Source of the DNA: Chloroflexota bacterium | Lineage (GTDB): Bacteria > Chloroflexota > Anaerolineae > CG2-30-64-16 | Direction of reading: 5' to 3' | Length of the DNA: 64,000 nucleotides | NCBI GenBank assembly: GCA_026389845.1 | Contig: JAPLHB010000135.1 | Span: 1-64,000 of the forward strand | Part shown: positions 1-7,616 of the stretch, one piece after another | Numbering within the stretch: the first letter of the stretch is position 1 | Layout: each line of letters starts with the position of its first letter | Notes under the pieces: model-generated | What the model was told of the DNA's origin: nothing | The model's database searches: none | The model's input: only the letters and a program-made list of their open reading frames with translations | Position numbers and translations under genes: made by a program

Positions 1-493
<493 letters not shown>

Positions 494-755
494 ATTTACT
501 TACGTGACCTTTACAGGTCTAAAGCTCAAACGTTGACAGGTTACCTTCCTATCACTCTTCAGTTGTTAAAGTGCCGCTGCTACAGATAAGGGTGAACCCT
601 TATGAGCCACGAGCCTGCACCCCACAGGGAACAGAAGCGCCGACTTGCGTCGGCGTCGAGACAACAAACAACTTCGTCACATCGAACGCAGTTGATGCTG
701 GCCTCGCCGTCTCCTCTGGGTTCCCGGTCTCAACACTCAAGGTACCGTGTTGGTA
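494..755 (-). promoter_or_regulatory. rrn leader with boxA-like antitermination element
   Basis: This is the about 260-nt transcribed leader between the proximal promoter and 16S. On the minus strand, about 555-580 reads GCACTTTAACAACTGAAGAG, which resembles the boxA-type element of rRNA leaders. No open reading frame here looks real. The exact processing sites cannot be read from sequence alone. Confidence 0.5.
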
Positions 756-761
756 TCTTCC

Positions 762-790
762 ATATTACCACAGCACCCCGCTCTTGTCAA
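762..790 (-). promoter_or_regulatory. rrn promoter P1 (proximal)
   Basis: Minus strand: TTGACA (790-785), a 17-nt spacer, then TAATAT (767-762). The -35 is a perfect sigma70 consensus and the spacing is optimal. The expected start is near 755, giving a 260-nt leader before 16S. The end of the spacer (GTGCTGTGG) resembles those of the three distal promoters. Confidence 0.85.
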
Positions 791-879
791 GATCAAGGCT
801 GTACTTCTTTTGATTTTTAAGACTGGCCGCTGATTTTCTTCGCTTCATCTGCGTGCCGTCCGTGGCGCAACGGGTACGG

Positions 880-908
880 AGTTTACCACCGAACCCCTCT
901 GCTGTCAA
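880..908 (-). promoter_or_regulatory. rrn promoter P2
   Basis: Minus strand: TTGACA (908-903), 17-nt spacer ending GGTGG, then TAAACT (885-880). It lies in the first of three related repeats of roughly 55 bp (about 861-915) and shares flanking words (GGCGCAACG, GTCAAATTCG on the plus strand) with P3 and P4. Confidence 0.75.
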
Positions 909-1006
909 ATTCGCCCCCTTGCTCTTCTCAGGGCATTTCAGGGGTCTCGATTTTCCAGGTGCCCGGCCCGTCCGGCGCTTGGCCGTCCGTGGCGCAACGA
1001 GGGGGG

Positions 1007-1035
1007 ACTTTACCACAGGGCGGCCGACGTGTCAA
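1007..1035 (-). promoter_or_regulatory. rrn promoter P3
   Basis: Minus strand: TTGACA (1035-1030), 17-nt spacer ending TGTGG, then TAAAGT (1012-1007). The downstream discriminator CCCCCCTCGTTGCGCC is nearly identical to that of P4, so the two are recent duplicates. Confidence 0.75.
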
Positions 1036-1103
1036 ATTCGGCCATCCCCATCCGCTGCTTCGGTTTGTCAGGTGCTCGCCCGTTTCAGGCGCAACGAGGG
1101 GGG

Positions 1104-1132
1104 ACTTTACCATAGGGTGGCCGGGGTGTCAA
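1104..1132 (-). promoter_or_regulatory. rrn promoter P4 (distal)
   Basis: Minus strand: TTGACA (1132-1127), 17-nt spacer ending TATGG, then TAAAGT (1109-1104). It is the outermost of four tandem promoters and sits about 85 bp downstream of the recR stop. A 7-bp hairpin (1145-1165, GCGCTGT/ACAGCGC) between recR and P4 could separate the two transcription units, but it has no T-tract. Confidence 0.7.
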
Positions 1133-1216
1133 ATTCGGGCAGAGGCGCTGTGTGAAAGACAGCGCAGGACGCGTTTGCCGCGCCCAAATAGATCACGCGG
1201 ACCCTGCAGGGTAATG

Positions 1217-1819
1217 CTACATCGCACGCCGACCTTCCAGCGCGCGTGACAGCGTCACCTCGTCGGTATACTCCAGGTCTCCGCCCACCGGCAGCCCGCG
1301 CGCCAGGCGGGTGACCCGGACGCCCGCCGTCAGCAGCAGTTGGTGGACGTAGGCCGCGGTGTTCTCGCCTTCCAGGCTCGGGTTGGTGGCGAGGATGATC
1401 TCGCTCGGCTGGGTAGCCTTGACGCGATCCACCAGCTCGGCGATGCGCAGCTTTTCAGGGTAAACGCCGTTGATGGGCGAGAGCGCGCCGTGCAGGACGT
1501 GGTAGACCCCGCGGAACGCGCCCGTCCGCTCAACGGCCAGCACGTCCAACGGCTCCTCCACCACGCAGATCGTCCGATGGTCGCGGCCGGCGTCGGCGCA
1601 GATGGGGCATGGACTGACTTCGGCGATGTTGAAGCAGTGTTCGCACTGCACCGTGCCGCTGCGCAAGGCTTGCAGCGCATCCGCGAGCGTCTGCGCCAGA
1701 TCGCCGCCCTCGCGTAAGATAAAGAAGGTCAGCCGCGACGCGGTCTTCGGCCCGATGCCAGGCAGCCGCGAGAGGGCAGCGATCAGATCGGCGACGGGCT
1801 TGGCCAGGGTTTGGGACAT
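1217..1819 (-). CDS. recR: Recombination mediator protein RecR
   Basis: This 200-aa protein of usual family length acts in RecFOR-dependent recombinational repair by helping load RecA on gapped DNA. The N-terminal helix-hairpin-helix carries the RLPGIGPKTASRL motif. A four-cysteine zinc finger (CEHCFNIAEVSPCPIC, about residues 57-73) follows, then a Toprim domain (ICVVEEPLDVLAVE, about 80-175). It starts 9 bp after ybaB stops and is the last gene of dnaX-ybaB-recR, a cluster conserved across bacteria. Identification is firm. Confidence 0.97.
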   Translation of the reverse strand: MSQTLAKPVADLIAALSRLPGIGPKTASRLTFFILREGGDLAQTLADALQALRSGTVQCEHCFNIAEVSPCPICADAGRDHRTICVVEEPLDVLAVERTGAFRGVYHVLHGALSPINGVYPEKLRIAELVDRVKATQPSEIILATNPSLEGENTAAYVHQLLLTAGVRVTRLARGLPVGGDLEYTDEVTLSRALEGRRAM

Positions 1820-1828
1820 GGGTTTTCC

Positions 1829-2200
1829 TTACATCAGGCCTGGAATCTTCAGCCCACCGGTCAGCGCGCTCATCTTATCCGCGGCCAACCCTTGCGACCG
1901 CTCGACGGCCTCGTTGACCGCGGCCAGGATCATGTCCTGGATCATCTCCACATCGTCCGGGCTGAGCACGTCGGGTAAGATAGTAACAGAGAGCAGCTTT
2001 TGGTGGCCGTTCATCACCATTTTGACCGCGCCGCCTCCGACTGTGACCTCAACGGTCTCGTCGCCCAGCCGCTCCTGGGTCTTTGCCATCTCTTCCTGGA
2101 GCTTCTGCAACTGCCCCATCATGCCGCCGCCACCACCACCACCACCACCGCCGCCGGGACGCGGCATCCCGAACGCGGGACGAGGTTTGCCTTTGCTCAT
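1829..2200 (-). CDS. ybaB: YbaB/EbfC family nucleoid-associated protein
   Basis: A 123-aa member of the YbaB/EbfC DNA-binding family, normally found between dnaX and recR as here (16 bp after dnaX, 9 bp before recR). The core from about residue 28 (MMGQLQKLQEEMAKTQERL) through the VTVGGGAVKMVMNG strand region and the C-terminal helix is typical. The N-terminus is odd: residues 1-27 form a basic/proline tail ending in eleven consecutive glycines. The second methionine pair (residues 27-28) matches the usual family start, so the true start could lie there. Confidence 0.92.
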   Translation of the reverse strand: MSKGKPRPAFGMPRPGGGGGGGGGGGMMGQLQKLQEEMAKTQERLGDETVEVTVGGGAVKMVMNGHQKLLSVTILPDVLSPDDVEMIQDMILAAVNEAVERSQGLAADKMSALTGGLKIPGLM

Positions 2201-2216
2201 AGTATGACCTCCATGG

Positions 2217-3989
2217 TTATTCTAGTTTCTTGACAACCGCGCCCAACTCGCGCGCCCCTTGCAGAAACGCATCATCGTCGTTTACGCCGCGAGCCGGCGC
2301 GGATGGAGGGGCCTGCGCAGGAGGTGGCGGGGGCGCTTCGCCGACTAACCCACAGCGCACCTGCACCTTTCGCCCCAGCACCTCGCTCCAAACCAGCTCC
2401 ACCTGGCCGCGATTTTCGGCGCCGCTTACCAGATCGCGGGCGAACGCGTGGGTGAAACGCAACACGAGCGTCTGCCCGACCACGTCTAGCTCATGCACCG
2501 AGCGCAGAGCCGCCTGCACCTTCATGCCGCACCGCTTGCCCGCCGTCGTCAGAAAGCGATCCCAATTGGCCTGGGCCGCCTGCAGCAGACCGGCATCGCG
2601 CTCGCCTGGGGCGGATTCGGGCGCGGGCTGGGTGGCAGGAGCACCGGCCGGAGCTGCCGGGGCGCGCTGGGTGGGGCTGATCGTCACCGCGCCCGTCGGG
2701 GCAGCAAAGGCGGCACCCGTGCCGCCCGGCACCGGAGTTCGTCCCCCCGGTGCAGCGCCAACCGTCGGCGCGGCCCGTTCGAGAGTGACCGCCGGGACCG
2801 GCGCGGGCGGCGGCTGACTCACAGTTGGCGCCGCCGCTCCTTGTCTACTTGTTTCCTTATCTCCTTGTCTACCAGTCTCCTTGTCTCCCTGTCCCCCGGC
2901 TTGAGGCAGCGCAGCGCGCAAAAACGCCAGCTCGAGCGGCAGTTGCGGCACGCCGGGCACCTGATCGCGCAGGGCGCCGCGGGCGTCCATGAACTCGCGC
3001 AGTGCGATCAGCAGCGCGGCGGGGGGCAACGCCTCGGCCTGGCGGGCGATGACCGCAACCACATCCTGCGGCAGATCCAGCAGCTCGGGGGCGCGGGCCA
3101 CGCGCACGAAGAGCACCGCTCGCAGGTAGGCCACGATCTGGTCGGCCAACTGGCCCAACTCGACCCCCTCAGCTACCATCTCGTTGAGCAGCGCCAGGCC
3201 GCCCCCGGCGTCGTTGGCCTTCATCAGATCCACCAGCTTGCCGATCGTCCCCGCGTTGACCAGCCCCAGCACCTTTTCGACCCGCGCCAGCTCTAACATC
3301 TCATCGCCATAGGAGAGCAGTTGATCGAGCAGGCTGATCGCGTCGCGCATGCTGCCGGTGGCGCGGCGGGCGATCGCGACCAACGCCTCCGGTGCGGCCT
3401 TCGCGCCTTCGGCCTCCACAATTCGGCTCAAATGTTCGACGATCTCCGCGGTGGGAATCCGCCGAAAGTCGAAACGTTGACAGCGGGAGCGGACGGTTTC
3501 GGGCACGCGATCGGGTTCGGTGGTCGCCAGGACGAAGATGGCGTGTGGCGGCGGCTCCTCCAGGGTCTTCAACAGGGCGTTGAAGGCCTCTTTAGTGAGC
3601 ATGTGAACTTCGTCAATGATATAGACCTTGTAGCGCGCTTCGCTGGGCCGGAAACCGATCTTCTCGCGCAGATCGCGAATTTCATCAATGCCGCGGTTCG
3701 AGGCCGCATCAATCTCGATCAGGTCGAGCTGACGGCCCTCGGTGATCGCCGTGCAGATGGCGCAGTGATTGCACGGCCGCGCTTTCAGGTCAGGATCAAG
3801 GCAGTTGATCGCCTTTGCCAGGATGCGCGCCAGGCTGGTCTTGCCGGTACCGCGCGGCCCAGTAAACAGGTAGGCGTGCGATAGCCTGCCGTCGCGCAGC
3901 GCGTTGCGCAGCGTGATCGCCACGTGCTCCTGGCCGACCACGTCCTCGAAGGTTTGCGAGCGCCATTTACGATAGAGGGCCTGAGACAC
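2217..3989 (-). CDS. dnaX: DNA polymerase III subunit gamma/tau
   Basis: 590 aa; clamp-loader ATPase subunit. Visible are Walker A (GPRGTGKTSLARILAKAINC, about residues 44-63), a zinc-binding cysteine cluster (CNHCAIC), Walker B/DEXX (IIDEVHML) and the sensor/SRC arginine motif (VRSRCQRFDFRR). The C-terminal part has a Pro/Ala-rich linker followed by a tau-like domain (about 460-590). Residues about 366-388 (GDKETGRQGDKETSRQG) are encoded by a short tandem DNA repeat (2826-2890, units like CCTTGTCT on the plus strand), which looks like an in-frame invasion of the linker. First gene of dnaX-ybaB-recR. Confidence 0.96.
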   Translation of the reverse strand: MSQALYRKWRSQTFEDVVGQEHVAITLRNALRDGRLSHAYLFTGPRGTGKTSLARILAKAINCLDPDLKARPCNHCAICTAITEGRQLDLIEIDAASNRGIDEIRDLREKIGFRPSEARYKVYIIDEVHMLTKEAFNALLKTLEEPPPHAIFVLATTEPDRVPETVRSRCQRFDFRRIPTAEIVEHLSRIVEAEGAKAAPEALVAIARRATGSMRDAISLLDQLLSYGDEMLELARVEKVLGLVNAGTIGKLVDLMKANDAGGGLALLNEMVAEGVELGQLADQIVAYLRAVLFVRVARAPELLDLPQDVVAVIARQAEALPPAALLIALREFMDARGALRDQVPGVPQLPLELAFLRAALPQAGGQGDKETGRQGDKETSRQGAAAPTVSQPPPAPVPAVTLERAAPTVGAAPGGRTPVPGGTGAAFAAPTGAVTISPTQRAPAAPAGAPATQPAPESAPGERDAGLLQAAQANWDRFLTTAGKRCGMKVQAALRSVHELDVVGQTLVLRFTHAFARDLVSGAENRGQVELVWSEVLGRKVQVRCGLVGEAPPPPPAQAPPSAPARGVNDDDAFLQGARELGAVVKKLE

Positions 3990-4171
3990 AGCGACTCCTG
4001 GAAAGCAGATATTGGATATCAGGTATTGACTTTTGACAACGGGCGGTTCATCCCTGGTCGAGTATCAGTTTACCACGCTCGGCCTTAACTCGCAACTCGA
4101 TACATACCTCCAACTTCCAACCTCCAACTTCCAGTTTTCTCCTTCCGCCCCCCTGTGCTATAATCTTCGCC
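3990..4171. other. Divergent intergenic region with repeat remnants
   Basis: Spacer between dnaX (minus) and the HEAT-repeat gene (plus). It contains short pieces of the GGAAACT/AACTTCC heptamer family (about 4096-4136) and the promoter of the rightward gene at its right end. I see no gene or RNA in it. Confidence 0.6.
4156..4164 (+). promoter_or_regulatory. Extended -10 promoter, apparently leaderless
   Basis: TGC followed by TATAAT (4159-4164) is an extended -10 element. The ATG of the downstream gene is at 4172, only 7 nt after the -10, so the transcript should begin at or next to the start codon. There is no ribosome binding site, consistent with leaderless translation. Confidence 0.65.
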
Positions 4172-5734
4172 ATGACCACCGAGGGCAAGGTGCTGACGGG
4201 CTTCATGGACCGGCGGGCGCTGGAGGCCGAGTTTCGGGCGTTGGCCGAGGCTGATGACTTCGAGACGGTGAAGGTGCGCGCCGGGCGCATCGCCCAGCGG
4301 GGCACGGACGCCGTGTTGCCGGTGTTCCTGAACATGCTCGACACTACCGACCCACAACTGCGCGGCGGCTTAGGCCAGGTGGCGACCCTCCTGGAGCGTG
4401 ACCGGATCGTCGCGGCCCTGCGCGGGGTGGCCCGTTCACGCGAGCGCCCCGAACAGGCGCGGTTGGGCGCGTTGACCATCCTCGAACGCTTCTTGAAGGA
4501 GCCGGTGGACGAATCGCTGGTCATTGGCCTGCGCGATCCTAACGCGGTGGCGCTGCAATCGCTGAGCGAGCTAATCCAGGAGATGGAGCGCGCGCCGGTC
4601 GCGATCATTGAATACCTGAACCAACTGGCCGAGCAGCCGCCAGAAGTGCCCAGGATGCTGCTGGACGCCATCCCGCTCCTGCCGTCCAACCCGCACTTGA
4701 TCACGCTGCTGCGCATGTTCGCCCAGGGACCTGACCCCCGGCTGGCGCAGACCGCGGTGGAGCAACTCGGACGCATTCGCCAGCCCGAAGCCATCGCCGC
4801 GTTGACCAGCCTGGCAGCCACCCTGCCGCCATCGCTGGCGCCCCTGGCCGATCGCAGCGCACGCAAGCTGCGGATGAGCGGCGTCGCGTTTCCGGCCACC
4901 GGCGAGGGCAGTTGGCGGGTCCTCATGTCGCCGATTGACGGCACAGGTGCACAGGTCACCTGGTTCGTCAGGCACGCGGACGACCAGCCGCATGGCCTCC
5001 TGCTCGGCGTGCTGACCCAGGACCCGAAGGGAATCATCGTCGGTTTTGGCTCGCCGGAGGTGCCGGCCGAAAATCTACCGCCCGCACAGCCCGTTGGGAC
5101 GATCTTCCCGGTGGCGCAGGCCGACGACGCGCCGCCGATCATCATGCTGGAGACGCCGTTCGAGGCCGCCCGCGCGGTTCTACGGCAGGCACACGAGCAG
5201 AACTGGGCCAGCGAAACCCCGCTGCCGATCGAATACCGGCTGCTGGACGCGTGGATCTGGGAAATACCCTTGCCGCGACCGGGGATGCCAGGGAGCAGGG
5301 GGGCAGAGGGGCAGGAAGCGGAGGAGAGCACCGCAGCATCTCGGCACCCCAATGCTCCTACCGAAACTGCCGCGCTACTGGATCACCCCGCCTTCGTCAC
5401 CTGGTTCTGGCAAACGCCCGGGGTGCAGGCGGCGGCGCGGAAGCTGGGACCGCAGCACCTCCTGGCGGCGCGCACGGCCCAGATCACGGCGCTGGCCGAG
5501 GCCGAATTCGGGCCGGATGTGCGGGAAAGCTACTGCCGGCGTCTGGAGGGCATGGCTGAGTGGCTGACCATCGCCGGCCAACCAGAAACCGCCCGCCTGG
5601 CTCAGGCCGCCGCGGACGAGCTTGCGGCCCATCCCCCGGCCGAATCGCCCTTTGTCCGCCGCATGATCGGCATCGGTCTGGATGTGGCGGCGATCAGCTT
5701 GCGAGGCAAACCGCGTTTGAGAAGAGCGAAATGA
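4172..5734 (+). CDS. HEAT-repeat-like protein of unknown function
   Basis: 520 aa, no signal peptide, predicted cytosolic. Residues about 10-240 are paired amphipathic helices of HEAT/armadillo type (AVLPVFLNMLDTTDPQLRGG, LVIGLRDPNAVALQSLSELI). The middle and C-terminal parts are not recognised. Residues about 369-390 (PGSRGAEGQEAEES) come from a purine-rich low-complexity DNA stretch like the window's other inserted repeats. ATG 4172 is supported by the TATAAT just upstream. The role is probably protein binding or scaffolding; the substrate is unknown. Confidence 0.75.
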   Translation: MTTEGKVLTGFMDRRALEAEFRALAEADDFETVKVRAGRIAQRGTDAVLPVFLNMLDTTDPQLRGGLGQVATLLERDRIVAALRGVARSRERPEQARLGALTILERFLKEPVDESLVIGLRDPNAVALQSLSELIQEMERAPVAIIEYLNQLAEQPPEVPRMLLDAIPLLPSNPHLITLLRMFAQGPDPRLAQTAVEQLGRIRQPEAIAALTSLAATLPPSLAPLADRSARKLRMSGVAFPATGEGSWRVLMSPIDGTGAQVTWFVRHADDQPHGLLLGVLTQDPKGIIVGFGSPEVPAENLPPAQPVGTIFPVAQADDAPPIIMLETPFEAARAVLRQAHEQNWASETPLPIEYRLLDAWIWEIPLPRPGMPGSRGAEGQEAEESTAASRHPNAPTETAALLDHPAFVTWFWQTPGVQAAARKLGPQHLLAARTAQITALAEAEFGPDVRESYCRRLEGMAEWLTIAGQPETARLAQAAADELAAHPPAESPFVRRMIGIGLDVAAISLRGKPRLRRAK

Positions 5735-5735
5735 A

Positions 5736-5862
5736 GCGTGATCCGTGATGCGTGATCCGTGATTCGTAAAACGTGATCTGAGACAAGAGACTGTCAATTC
5801 TCACGCAACACGCAACACGCAACACGCAACACGCAGCACGCAGCACGCAACACGTGATCCAT
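5736..5862. repeat. Palindromic heptanucleotide array (CGTGATN / CAACACG)
   Basis: Starts right after the HEAT gene stop. A direct array of CGTGATC-like heptamers (5738-5780), a spacer, then an inverted array of CAACACG/CAGCACG heptamers (5802-5855). The two halves are imperfect reverse complements, so the transcript could fold back. It ends before the ribosome binding site of tatA. Confidence 0.85.
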
Positions 5863-5909
5863 TCTCGGCAGGCATCCCCCTGCCAATCCAATCTCATAGG
5901 AGTTCACCC

Positions 5910-6098
5910 ATGCCCAACCTTGGCCCAACTGAACTGATCATCATCCTGGTGATCGTCCTGATCGTCTTCGGCGTCGGCCGGCTGCCGGAGATCGGCGGCG
6001 CGATCGGGAAAAGCATCCGCGAGTTCCGGAATGCGTCCGGCGACAAGAAGACAGCCGACGAGACGCCGAAAGAGCCGACCGAAGAAAAGCCAGCGTGA
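5910..6098 (+). CDS. tatA: Sec-independent protein translocase subunit TatA/TatE
   Basis: 62 aa. One N-terminal membrane helix ([20 protein letters not shown]), the FG(V)GRLPE hinge, an amphipathic helix ([15 protein letters not shown]) and a charged Glu/Lys-rich tail are the TatA layout. It forms the channel of the twin-arginine pathway that exports folded proteins. A strong ribosome binding site (AGGAG, 5899-5903) precedes the ATG. No tatB or tatC gene is adjacent, so it is a solitary copy here. Confidence 0.95.
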   Translation: MPNLGPTELIIILVIVLIVFGVGRLPEIGGAIGKSIREFRNASGDKKTADETPKEPTEEKPA

Positions 6099-6110
6099 CT
6101 CGTGACTCGT

Positions 6111-6158
6111 GCTGCGTGATTGTTTGAGGCCAGTTGTGGCGCCAAACAATCACGCAGC
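6111..6158. repeat. Perfect 16-bp inverted repeat after tatA
   Basis: Arms gctgcgtgattgtttg (6111-6126) and its exact complement (6143-6158) flank a 16-nt loop, 12 bp after the tatA stop. The arms contain the same CGTGATT heptamer as the larger arrays. It may act as a terminator for tatA, although no T-tract follows. Confidence 0.75.
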
Positions 6159-6200
6159 GCGCCGCGCTGCAAACGATCGCTGCGGGCGCGGCCAGAACTT

Positions 6201-7394
6201 ATGATGCCTTCCTCTCACGTGCGCCTCCTCCCACCCGATGCCGGCCAACCTGACGCCAGGCTGCTTGACGAGAAGCGTCATACCCAAGAGTTGGCCGCTC
6301 TCTATGCCGTATCGGCGGCTATGAACCAGGCGCTCAATGAGGGAGATGCCCTCAAGCAGGCGCTCGGACGTGTCCTCGATGTCTTGCACCTGGAGAGCGG
6401 CAAGATCTACCTGCTGGAGCCGCAAACCGGGCAGCTCACTCTGGCGGTCGCACAGGGCAACGCGGAGTTGCTTAACCCCGGCGAGACCGCCATCACCCCC
6501 GGCGAATGCCTCTGCGGGCTGGCGATCCAGACCGGCGAACTGCACGAGACCTCTGACCCATCGTCGGACCCACGCGTGAGCGGCCGGTGCCGGCAACATG
6601 CCGGCTACGCGTGCGCGTCGGCGCCGCTGCCAGCCAAAGAAGGGATCCTGGGCATCCTGCACGTCGCCAGCCGGCGGGCAGATGGCTTCTCCGAGAACGA
6701 CATGGCATTGCTCCGCTCCATCGGCGCGCAGATCGGCGTGGCGGTGGAGAACATGCGTCTGCGCGAAGAAGCCCGCCGCGCCGAAGCCCTCTCCACGCTG
6801 ATCCAGGAGATGCACCACCGGATCAAGAACAACCTGCAAACGGTGGCCGATCTGCTGAGTCTGGAGATGTCCACCAGCCCCAGTCCGGCGGCCCGCAAGA
6901 GCCTGCGCGACAGCATCGGCCGAATCAAAAGCATCGCCGCCGTGCACGAGTTACTCTCGTTGGAGCAGTTGCGCCTGACCGACATCACTGAGCTGGCCCG
7001 ACAGGTGTGCGAGATCTCCCTGCGCCAACTGGTGCGACCCGACCAACGGGTGACGGCCGAGATTAACGGGCCGGCGATCTACCTGCCCTCCAAACAGGCC
7101 ACCGCGCTGGCGCTGGTTATGAACGAGCTGATTGCCAACGCGCTGGAGCACGCCTTCAGCCTGAACCGACATGACGGCCGGCTGGTGATCACCCTGGCCC
7201 AGGACGGCGTCCAGGTGACGGTGGGCATTGCCGACAACGGCCGTGGCCTACCGCCGGATTTCGACATCACCGGGCGGCAAGGGTTGGGGTTGCAGATCGT
7301 TCGGACGTTGGTGACGAAAGACCTGGCGGGCACGCTGCGCCTAGAAAATCGTCCCGAAGGCGGCAGCCGCGCCACACTGACGTTCTACAAATAA
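6201..7394 (+). CDS. Sensor histidine kinase, GAF plus HisKA_2 type
   Basis: 397 aa, no membrane segments, so a cytosolic sensor. A GAF-like domain (about residues 30-185; LGRVLDVLHLESGKIYLLEP) is followed by the HisKA_2 dimerisation/phosphoacceptor motif (EMHHRIKNNLQTVADLLSLE, about 203-222) and an HATPase_c domain (MNELIANALEHAF N-box; DNGRGLPPDFD; GLGLQIV). This architecture phosphorylates a response regulator in response to a ligand or redox signal sensed by GAF. No regulator gene is adjacent. I chose ATG 6201 (6204 is equally possible) because upstream codons lie in the inverted repeat. Confidence 0.9.
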   Translation: MMPSSHVRLLPPDAGQPDARLLDEKRHTQELAALYAVSAAMNQALNEGDALKQALGRVLDVLHLESGKIYLLEPQTGQLTLAVAQGNAELLNPGETAITPGECLCGLAIQTGELHETSDPSSDPRVSGRCRQHAGYACASAPLPAKEGILGILHVASRRADGFSENDMALLRSIGAQIGVAVENMRLREEARRAEALSTLIQEMHHRIKNNLQTVADLLSLEMSTSPSPAARKSLRDSIGRIKSIAAVHELLSLEQLRLTDITELARQVCEISLRQLVRPDQRVTAEINGPAIYLPSKQATALALVMNELIANALEHAFSLNRHDGRLVITLAQDGVQVTVGIADNGRGLPPDFDITGRQGLGLQIVRTLVTKDLAGTLRLENRPEGGSRATLTFYK

Positions 7395-7484
7395 TTCGAC
7401 TGGACATCCCGGTTCGCCGTCATCTCCCGCGGTTGACCCACCGTCCCCCGCCGAACATGCGCGCCGTCATGGTGCAGAGACGCC

Positions 7485-7608
7485 GGATACTGGATACTGG
7501 ATACTGGATACTGGATACTGGATACTGGATACTGGATACTGGATGCTGGATGCTGGGTTAGGAGCGCTGCCAGTTTCCAGCTTCCAGCTTCCAGTTTCCA
7601 GTCTCAGG
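7485..7608. repeat. Palindromic heptanucleotide array (GGATACT)
   Basis: Eight perfect GGATACT units (7485-7540), two GGATGCT units (7541-7554), a short spacer, then an inverted array of AGTTTCC/AGCTTCC units (about 7575-7605). It lies directly before the ribosome binding site of the next gene. The rest of 7395-7616 has no recognisable feature. Confidence 0.92.
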
Positions 7609-7616
7609 AGGGGGCA

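Noticed and set aside
4048-5352. A long minus-strand open frame opposite the HEAT-repeat gene
   Set aside because: Low-complexity Ser/Arg-rich translation, no motif, and the opposite strand has a promoter and a plausible protein.
7485-7560. Tandem repeats that could be read as a CRISPR array
   Set aside because: Units are 7 bp with no spacers and no cas genes nearby. The same holds for the arrays at 36095, 39950 and 56538.
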